Below, one piece after another: positions 31,361 through 36,603 of a stretch of DNA of 36,603 nt. Below the pieces are notes generated by a model. The model was not told the origin of the DNA. It was given only the letters and a program-made list of their open reading frames with translations, and ran no database searches. Numbering within the stretch: position 1 is the stretch's first letter; each line of letters begins with the position of its first letter. Both the position numbers and the translations under genes were made by a program. The stretch is taken from positions 1-36,603 of the forward strand of contig JAIRVG010000017.1 in NCBI GenBank assembly GCA_031253995.1, given 5' to 3'. This stretch comes from Paucimonas sp. GTDB lineage: Bacteria > Pseudomonadota > Gammaproteobacteria > Pseudomonadales > Pseudomonadaceae.

Positions 31361-32761
31361 ATGTCCCAGCCGTCTTCGCAACACCAGTTGATCGAGAACC
31401 ATACGGTCGATTACGTACCGCCAGCAGAGCGCCATGGGAAGGCGCGGGATCTGTTCACGTTGTGGTTCAGCACCAATATCGCGCCACTGCCGATCGTGAC
31501 CGGAGCCATGGTGGTCCAGGTCTTCCACCTCAACCTGCTATGGGGTCTTGTCGCCATCGTCCTCGGGCACCTGCTCGGCGGCGTGGTCATCGCCCTGGCC
31601 TCGGCCCAGGGGCCGCAACTCGGCATTCCGCAGATGGTGCAGAGCCGGGGTCAGTTCGGCCGTTACGGTGCGCTGCTGATCGTGTTCTTCACCGCGCTCA
31701 TCTATGTCGGCTTCTTCATTTCCAACATCGTCCTGGCGGGCAAGTCGATCCACGGCATCGCCCCGAGCGTGCCGATGCCGGCGGCGATCATCCTCGGTGC
31801 CCTGAGTGCCACTGCCATTGGCGTCATCGGTTATCGCTTCATCCATACCCTGAACCGCATCGGTACCTGGGTGATGGGCTCGGCGCTGCTGGCCGGCTTC
31901 ATCATGATGTTCTCCCAGGAGCTGCCGGCGGACTTCTTCAGCCGCGGCGGCTTCAACCTGTCGGGCTGGATCGCCACGGTGTCGCTGGGGGTGATCTGGC
32001 AGATCAGCTTCTCGCCGTACACCTCGGACTACTCGCGCTACCTGCCCCGTGAAGTAGGGATTGCCAAGCCGTTCTGGGCCACCTATTTCGGCGCGACCCT
32101 GGGCACCATCCTGTGCTTCAGCTTCGGTGCCATCGCCGTGCTGTGCGTGCCGGAAGGCACCGAGGCGATGGACGCGGTGAAGCAGGCCACCGGCTGGCTG
32201 GGGCCGATCCTGATGGTGTTGTTCCTGCTCAACATCATCAGCCACAACGCCCTCAACCTGTACGGTGCGGTGCTGTCCATCGTCACCTCGATCCAGACCT
32301 TCGCCAGCACCTGGACGCCGAGCATCAAGGTGCGCGTGGTCCTGGCCAGCGTGATCCTGCTGGGTTGCTGCCTGACCGCCCTGAGCGCCACCTCGGACTT
32401 CATCGGCCACTTCATCGGCCTGATCCTGGCGCTGCTGCTGGTGCTGGTGCCGTGGGCGTCGATCAACCTGATCGACTTCTACCTGATCAAGCGCGGCCAC
32501 TACGACATCGCCTCGATCTTCGCCGCCGATGGCGGGATCTACGGGCGCTTCAACCTACACGCGATCATCGCCTATGCCTGCGGGATCCTGGTGCAGTTGC
32601 CGTTCGCCAACACGTCGTTGTATGTCGGGCCCTATGCCAACCTCGTTGAGGGGGCAGACCTGTCGTGGCTGATGGGGTTGGTGGTGACGCTGCCGCTCTA
32701 CTATTGCCTGGCAACGCGGGGGCGCAAGGAAGCGCTGGTGGCTGCCTGGCGCACGCAATGA
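31361..32761 (+). CDS. NCS1-family purine/cytosine permease-like transporter
   Basis: A 466-residue inner-membrane transporter with about 12 hydrophobic segments, of the nucleobase:cation symporter-1 (CodB/PucI/HyuP) family. Visible family marks: LWFSTNIAPLPIVTGAMVV (TM1, substrate region), GHLLGGVVIALASAQGPQLGIPQMVQSRGQFG, SFSPYTSDYSRYLPR and LLNIISHNALNLYGAVLS. It would import a nucleobase, hydantoin or similar N-heterocycle with H+ or Na+. Start ATG 31361 (an in-frame TTG two codons earlier is possible); a GAG lies 10 bases upstream. Divergent from the monooxygenase operon and carrying the same operator, so it is the probable substrate importer for cluster F. A terminator follows. Confidence 0.9.
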   Translation: MSQPSSQHQLIENHTVDYVPPAERHGKARDLFTLWFSTNIAPLPIVTGAMVVQVFHLNLLWGLVAIVLGHLLGGVVIALASAQGPQLGIPQMVQSRGQFGRYGALLIVFFTALIYVGFFISNIVLAGKSIHGIAPSVPMPAAIILGALSATAIGVIGYRFIHTLNRIGTWVMGSALLAGFIMMFSQELPADFFSRGGFNLSGWIATVSLGVIWQISFSPYTSDYSRYLPREVGIAKPFWATYFGATLGTILCFSFGAIAVLCVPEGTEAMDAVKQATGWLGPILMVLFLLNIISHNALNLYGAVLSIVTSIQTFASTWTPSIKVRVVLASVILLGCCLTALSATSDFIGHFIGLILALLLVLVPWASINLIDFYLIKRGHYDIASIFAADGGIYGRFNLHAIIAYACGILVQLPFANTSLYVGPYANLVEGADLSWLMGLVVTLPLYYCLATRGRKEALVAAWRTQ

Positions 32762-32763
32762 AG

Positions 32764-32958
32764 AGCTGCAAGCCGTAAGCTTCAAGCTGCAAGAGGAATT
32801 GTGTCGGACCTTCTTGTTGCTTAGGACTTGAGTCCGTTTGAAAAACAAGAATGCCGCAGATGTCTGCGGCATTCTTGTTTTTCACCGTTCTGTGTCCTGC
32901 ACAGCTAGCAGCCGCAGCGCGGTCTGGCTTGCCGCTTGAAACTTGGAGCTTGCGGCTT
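32764..32958. repeat. Imperfect REP-type inverted repeat, family 3, framing a terminator
   Basis: Left arm 32764-32793 (AGCTGCAAGCCGTAAGCTTC...) and right arm 32928-32958 are complementary at most positions and resemble another Pseudomonas REP family. The right arm overlaps the gloA stop codon (TAA, 32957-32959 on the - strand). Between them lies the terminator at 32841-32882; no gene is seen in 32762-32956. Confidence 0.65.
32841..32882. terminator. Bidirectional rho-independent terminator
   Basis: Perfect 20-bp arms (32841-32860 and 32863-32882) with GC-rich core GCCGCAGA / TCTGCGGC and A5/T5 at the ends, so each strand reads hairpin then U-tract. It lies between the convergent NCS1 permease and gloA genes and should stop both transcripts. 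Confidence 0.92.
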
Positions 32959-33478
32959 AGAAATCGGTCGGCTGGATGATCTCGACCCAGTACTCATCCG
33001 GATCCTTGACGAACGCCAGGTGCTTCATCCGGCCATCGCTCAGGCGCTTCTGGAAGGCCACGCCCAGGGCTTCGAAGCGCTCGCAGGCCGCGCGGATATC
33101 CGGCACCGAAATGCAGATATGGCCGAAGCCGCGAGGGTCGGTGTTGCCGTTGTGGTAGGCGAACTCCGGATCGTTCTCGGTGCCGTGGTTATGGGTCAGT
33201 TCGAGAATGCCCGGGATCGACTTCATCCACTCGTTACGCTTGGCCGCATCGGCCGGGATCTGCGCCTTGTCCACCAGGGCGAGGAAGTACAGGCTGAATT
33301 CCGCTTCCGGGAAATCACGCTTCTCCACCAGGCTGAAACCCAGCACGCGGGTGTAGAAGTCCAGGGACTTGGTGATGTCCTTCACCCGCAGCATGGTGTG
33401 GTTGAAGACGAAGTTGGCGGTGGCGGCATCGGGTTGCGCGGTGACGCCAGGGAAGGTTTCAAGTTCTTGCAGGCTCAT
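32957..33478 (-). CDS. gloA: Lactoylglutathione lyase (glyoxalase I), long form
   Basis: Converts the methylglyoxal-glutathione hemithioacetal to S-lactoylglutathione. 173 residues, the longer Zn-type class found in pseudomonads and eukaryotes, not the ~135-residue Ni-type of E. coli. Metal ligands are visible: His in FVFNHTMLRVKD, Glu in GILELTHNHGTEND, His in GFGHICISVPD and Glu in YWVEIIQPTDF. The extra segment around PADAAKRNEWMKSIPG is typical of the long form. Start ATG 33478 has GGAG 5 bases upstream; GTG 33484 is less likely. Confidence 0.93.
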   Translation of the reverse strand: MSLQELETFPGVTAQPDAATANFVFNHTMLRVKDITKSLDFYTRVLGFSLVEKRDFPEAEFSLYFLALVDKAQIPADAAKRNEWMKSIPGILELTHNHGTENDPEFAYHNGNTDPRGFGHICISVPDIRAACERFEALGVAFQKRLSDGRMKHLAFVKDPDEYWVEIIQPTDF

Positions 33479-33544
33479 GGGCACTCCGCATCAGTTCAAT
33501 TAAGCCCGACATGATACGGAACTGAATCAATTGCGCAAATGACA

Positions 33545-33600
33545 ACGCCCCGTGGCCGAAGCTCACGGGGCGTCTGAATTAGAAGCCCGCCGAAGCGGGC
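33545..33600 (-). terminator. Tandem hairpins downstream of the MvaU-like gene
   Basis: ACGCCCCGTG (33545-33554) pairs with CACGGGGCGT (33564-33573), and GCCCGC (33585-33590) with GCGGGC (33595-33600). They lie about 70-125 bases after the mvaU stop and upstream of gloA. There is only a weak U-run after the first on the - strand (TTGTCATTTG), so termination is likely but not certain. Confidence 0.5.
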
Positions 33601-33670
33601 GCATGGGGCGCTAATCCTTTAGCAGCCTCCATCCTGATCCAGCGGTTGTGAAAAATATGTGAAGCGAATT

Positions 33671-34030
33671 TCATTTACGTAGCCAACTGTCGACCGTCGG
33701 TCCGCCGTACTGCTCTTTCCAGGCTTTGAGGCCACGGTGGTTGCCGCCCTTGGTTTCGATCAGCTCGCCGGTGTGCGGGTTTTCATAGACCTTCACCACC
33801 CGGGCGCGGCGCTGTTTCGGTGTGCGGGCGACGGCCTTGCCGACCGACGCGGGATCGAGAATGGCGACGATGTCGCGCAGGCCCTTGTCATAAGTCTTCA
33901 TCAGGCTGACAAGTTTCTGCTCGAATTCGATTTCACGTTTAAGGCCGGCGTCCTTCTTCATTGCCTCCAGTTGTGCCATCTGTTCCTGAAGGGCTTTTTC
34001 GGCAGCACGAAACTCTGCAAGTCTGGACAC
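33671..34030 (-). CDS. mvaU: H-NS-like nucleoid protein, MvaT/MvaU family
   Basis: A 119-residue xenogeneic silencer. N-terminal coiled-coil oligomerisation region (SRLAEFRAAEKALQEQMAQLEAMKKDAGLKREIEFEQKL, residues ~2-50), then linker, then the DNA-binding domain with the AT-hook-like RARVVKVYENPHTGELIETKGGNHRGLKAWKEQYG. The (S)RLAEFRAAEKAL start is typical of MvaU/MvaV rather than MvaT. The start is GTG 34030, with GGAG 8 bases upstream, giving that exact N-terminus; the frame upstream to 34060 adds ten residues absent from relatives. It binds AT-rich DNA and silences acquired genes genome-wide. Confidence 0.9.
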   Translation of the reverse strand: MSRLAEFRAAEKALQEQMAQLEAMKKDAGLKREIEFEQKLVSLMKTYDKGLRDIVAILDPASVGKAVARTPKQRRARVVKVYENPHTGELIETKGGNHRGLKAWKEQYGGPTVDSWLRK

Positions 34031-34361
34031 GGTAATCACTCCTTTATCGGCGGTGGGCACACATGTTGCGCAAGACGATTGGCGCGAGTAACACAGCGAC
34101 CACAGTGGGCTGTAACAACAGCATGCTCAACAGTGTAGCCAACGGCTCATGGGACTAACAGCAAACTTTTAGTGTGCATCGGCCGGAACTTTCAAACATG
34201 TTCATGTTCTCGCCATCGAAGTATTAACACCTTCGTTTCCAGAGGGCTTTCAAGCGGGCACTGATTAGTTTCATCGCGACTTGCGCGAGGTCTTAGGATT
34301 CGCTCTGGTAAAAGAAGGCCTTCACCCCGACAATGCGCGGATGTATTTCCGGAGTTCCCAG
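34031..34361. other. 331-bp intergenic region between mvaU and cobF
   Basis: AT-richer than the flanking genes, as expected upstream of a global regulator. It must hold the divergent promoters of mvaU and cobF, but no confident -10/-35 pair was found. A near-palindrome AACATGTTCATGTT is at about 34195-34208. The GGAG at 34351-34354 is the Shine-Dalgarno of cobF. No gene is supported. Confidence 0.6.
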
Positions 34362-35102
34362 ATGAAACACCTGCTGTTGATCGGCATCGGCCCGGGCAAT
34401 CCGCGCCAGATCACCCTCGAAGCCGTCGACGCGCTGAACCGCGCCGACGTTTTCTTCGTCCTCGACAAGCACCAGAGCAACGATGACATGCTGCGCCTGC
34501 GCAAGGAGCTGCTGGAGCAGCTGGTGCAGCGTCCCTACCGTCTGGTGCAGGTGGACGACCCGCAGCGCGACGGGCAGGCCGCCGACTACGTGGGCGCGGT
34601 GCGTGACTGGCACCAGCAGCGCGCGGCGCTGTACGGGCAACTGATCGCCGACGAGCTGCAGGACGGCGAATGCGGCGCCTTCCTGCTCTGGGGCGAGCCG
34701 GGGCTGTACGACAGCACCCTGCGCATCCTCGAACTGGTGCAAGACCAGTCCTTCAGCCTTGAGGTGATCCCCGGCATCAGCAGCGTGCAGGCCCTGGCCG
34801 CGCGCCACCGGGTGCCGCTCAACCGCATTGGCGAGCCGCTGCAGATCCTGCCTGGCCGGCGCCTGGCCGAGGTGGAGCAGATCGACAACGTGGTGGTGAT
34901 GCTCGACGGCAAGTGTGCCTTCGCTGAGCTGGACGACCCCGAGCTGCATATCTACTGGGGCGCGTACCTGAGCACGGCGGACGAGATCCTCATCAGCGGG
35001 CCGTTGCTGGAGGTCAAGGAGAAGATCCTGGCCACCCGCGAACAGGCGCGGGCGAGCAAGGGCTGGATCATGGACACCTATCTGTTGCGGCGGCGTCCCT
35101 GA
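34362..35102 (+). CDS. cobF: Precorrin-6A synthase (deacetylating)
   Basis: Methyltransferase of aerobic cobalamin synthesis: converts precorrin-5 to precorrin-6A using SAM, with loss of acetate. 246 residues, typical. The tetrapyrrole-methylase fold is visible: N-terminal GIGPGNPRQITLEAVDALNRAD, internal LLWGEPGLYDSTLRI, VIPGISSVQALAARHR (SAM/substrate site) and NVVVMLDGKCAF. Start ATG 34362 with GGAG 7 bases upstream; an upstream in-frame ATG at 34281 is rejected because it lacks a Shine-Dalgarno. No other cob genes are in the window. The stop abuts the stop of the convergent glycosyltransferase. Confidence 0.93.
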   Translation: MKHLLLIGIGPGNPRQITLEAVDALNRADVFFVLDKHQSNDDMLRLRKELLEQLVQRPYRLVQVDDPQRDGQAADYVGAVRDWHQQRAALYGQLIADELQDGECGAFLLWGEPGLYDSTLRILELVQDQSFSLEVIPGISSVQALAARHRVPLNRIGEPLQILPGRRLAEVEQIDNVVVMLDGKCAFAELDDPELHIYWGAYLSTADEILISGPLLEVKEKILATREQARASKGWIMDTYLLRRRP

Positions 35103-36323
35103 TCAGTGCCGGTGCTGGCGCAGCATCGCACCAGTGAAGTTGTACAGCCGCTGGTCGTCCAGCTCCATCAGGGTCTGCTCGATGCGCTGCGCCAGCGCCA
35201 TGCCGTGCCGGTGTTGGTCATAGCGTGTGCCGAGCAACTGGCGGGCGTCGCGTTGGGCCTGGTTCCAGCGCGCTTCGTCGCCATACAGGCTGGCCGCCGC
35301 CTGGGCCAGGCCCTCGGCGGTACCTGACACCAGGCCCGGCCAGGGCAGGGCGCCGTGCATGGCTTCGGCGCCGATCGGCGTGGTCACGCTGGGGGTGCCG
35401 GCCAGCAGGGCGTCGGCCAGGTTGTCCTTGAGCCCGGCGCCGTAGCGCAGCGGTGCCAGGTACACGCGGAACTGGTCCAGCGCAGTCTCGCTGTGGTCGA
35501 GGGTCAGGAACCCATCGACGGGATCATGCAGCGCGGCGATCTTGGGTGATTCGTGGGTGGCGCGCAGGTGCAACTGCGCCTCGGGCAGGCGGCGGCGGAT
35601 CATCGGCCAGATGTTGTGCTTCAGCCACAGCAGTGTGTCTGCGTCCGGCCCGTGGCGGAAGTCGCCGCTGCACATGAAATGCTCGCGTTCCGCGAAGGGT
35701 TTCGCCGCTGCCTGCGGCATCTTCAGCATCAGCGGGCACCAGTGCAGCAGTTCTTGTGGCACGCCGAAACCGTTGACCAGCAGGTCCATCTCCGCGTCGG
35801 ACGTCACCAGGCTCAGGTCGCTGCGAAAGATCGCCGCCAGCTCGCGCTGGGTCAGCGCGGAGGGTGCCATCTGCCGGTACAGGTCGGGGCCGGGGGTGGC
35901 GAACAACTCGCGGAAATCGTTGGGGTCCAGGCCCAGGACCAGGCGCCGGCGCAGCAGGGCGTGGCGGGCATCGCGCAGGCTCTGCAGGCCGCAGGTCGCC
36001 AGCACGCGCAGGGCCTGCGGACAGTGCTGCTCGACATGCCGGGCGAATTGTTCTTCGATCGTGAAGCGATCGAACATCACCACGTCCGGGTTCAGTTCGC
36101 TGATGAAGCGGTTGTCATCGGCTTCGATGGCGTGCTCGGTGATACCGAGGGCGGCCAGGTCGCGACGGCATTCGCCGGGTACCGCCGGGCTGCTGAAGGT
36201 CACGCGCCAGCCGCGGGCGAGGAGGCTTTCGAGGATCTGCAGCAGGTGGCCGCCGGCTGCCGGGGCGTTCGCTTCGGGCCAGGTCTGGCCGATGACCAGG
36301 ATGTGCGGGGGAGATGCGGGCAT
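35103..36323 (-). CDS. Glycosyltransferase (GT4-like, GT-B fold)
   Basis: A 406-residue GT-B-type glycosyltransferase: N-terminal half starts HILVIGQTWPEANAPAAGGHLLQILESL; the C-terminal half has CSGDFRHGPDADTLLWLKHNIWPMI, the ...RVYLAPLRYGAGLKDNLADALLAGTPSVTTPIGAEAM stretch with the family's Glu/Gly-rich donor site, and terminal helices. It probably transfers a sugar to a cell-surface or flagellar glycan, but acceptor and donor are unknown and no other surface-polysaccharide gene is present. Start ATG 36323 is used; a TTG at 36344 is in frame and there is only a weak AAGG upstream. Confidence 0.85.
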   Translation of the reverse strand: MPASPPHILVIGQTWPEANAPAAGGHLLQILESLLARGWRVTFSSPAVPGECRRDLAALGITEHAIEADDNRFISELNPDVVMFDRFTIEEQFARHVEQHCPQALRVLATCGLQSLRDARHALLRRRLVLGLDPNDFRELFATPGPDLYRQMAPSALTQRELAAIFRSDLSLVTSDAEMDLLVNGFGVPQELLHWCPLMLKMPQAAAKPFAEREHFMCSGDFRHGPDADTLLWLKHNIWPMIRRRLPEAQLHLRATHESPKIAALHDPVDGFLTLDHSETALDQFRVYLAPLRYGAGLKDNLADALLAGTPSVTTPIGAEAMHGALPWPGLVSGTAEGLAQAAASLYGDEARWNQAQRDARQLLGTRYDQHRHGMALAQRIEQTLMELDDQRLYNFTGAMLRQHRH

Positions 36324-36488
36324 GGGCGAGGGGCCTTGGGGCAAAAGGGCGTATTAGAGCAGATTCCCATTCGCCGGTAGCTAGCAAGCCAGCTTGTGTC
36401 TTTAGAATTAAAGGCGGGTGGTGCTGGTTATCGTGTGTTGATCCATTTGCGATGATGACGCTGAGTCACCTTTTCGCTTTTACAGCGA

Positions 36489-36515
36489 CCCACTTTTGAA
36501 AAGCGCAAAAGTGGG
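36489..36515. repeat. Hairpin within a Pseudomonas dispersed repeat at the window edge
   Basis: CCCACTTTTG (36489-36498) pairs perfectly with CAAAAGTGGG (36506-36515) around a 7-base loop. The following sequence to 36603 (GGCAAAACGCTCTTGCTCC..., CCGGCCCTCCGCTTCGCTCC) has the look of a widely dispersed Pseudomonas extragenic repeat that extends past the window. No gene is supported between 36324 and 36603. Confidence 0.5.
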
Positions 36516-36603
36516 CAAAACGCTCTTGCTCCTGCATCCGGCCCTCCGCTTCGCTCCGGGTTCCTTCCTTCCGCACTGACTCCGGGGGCCGCGCCATACG
36601 GGC

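Noticed and set aside
36314..36499. Short + strand open frame at the window end
   Set aside because: It crosses the glycosyltransferase start and a dispersed repeat, with no Shine-Dalgarno or homology signal.

Overview
The window reads as chromosomal DNA of a Pseudomonas, probably of the P. putida / P. fluorescens lineage. The support is GC-rich coding sequence with strong third-position GC bias, an MvaT/MvaU-family H-NS-like protein (a Pseudomonas hallmark), several families of Pseudomonas-type REP palindromes, and a cobF gene for aerobic B12 synthesis. No tRNA, rRNA, CRISPR array, insertion sequence, phage gene or integrase was seen. The gene content is dense accessory catabolism.

Layout. 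(A) 1-2634: the last three genes of an AapJQMP-type amino-acid ABC transporter (two permeases and an ATPase; the first permease is cut by the window edge). (B) 2797-11630: a divergent catabolic cluster. The left arm (- strand) has a cupin, an HpcH/HpaI aldolase, a DUF6282 hydrolase-like protein and a dihydroorotate-dehydrogenase-like flavoprotein. The right arm (+ strand) has an aldehyde dehydrogenase, a GMC alcohol oxidoreductase, an MFS importer and an IclR regulator. The parts suggest uptake of a small organic acid or alcohol, oxidation of alcohol to aldehyde to acid, then C-C cleavage; the substrate is unknown. (C) 11816-19477: two convergent winged-helix/NTPase regulators (one lacking the TPR half), then a small operon of a membrane-anchored ABM-domain protein, a Tat-signal YtcJ-like amidohydrolase and a YcaC cysteine hydrolase.

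(D) 19753-21327: a 524-residue protein of unknown function with a helical N-terminal half and a C-terminal B-lectin (mannose-binding beta-prism) domain. (E) 21360-23421: a periplasmic HSL-type esterase divergent from a LysR regulator. (F) 23411-32761: a second catabolic cluster. On the - strand are NUDIX, GntR/FCD regulator, carboxymuconolactone-decarboxylase-like protein, flavin reductase, aldehyde dehydrogenase, alpha/beta hydrolase, DUF1185 protein, a small ORF, luciferase-like monooxygenase and a second flavin reductase; a divergent NCS1 permease lies on the + strand. Three near-identical operator-like sites (consensus TGGTATACCATAATAT) overlap the predicted -10 boxes of the three main promoters and mark these genes as one regulon, probably under the GntR protein. 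The protein set resembles logic seen in Rut pyrimidine and pyridine ring-opening pathways, so a nitrogen-heterocycle substrate is the leading guess. (G) 32957-36323: ordinary chromosomal genes: gloA, an MvaU-type protein, cobF and a glycosyltransferase.

The best candidates for undescribed biology are cluster F with its operator set, cluster B, the lectin-domain protein, and the ABM/amidohydrolase/YcaC operon whose amidohydrolase seems to have both an exported and a cytoplasmic translation start.
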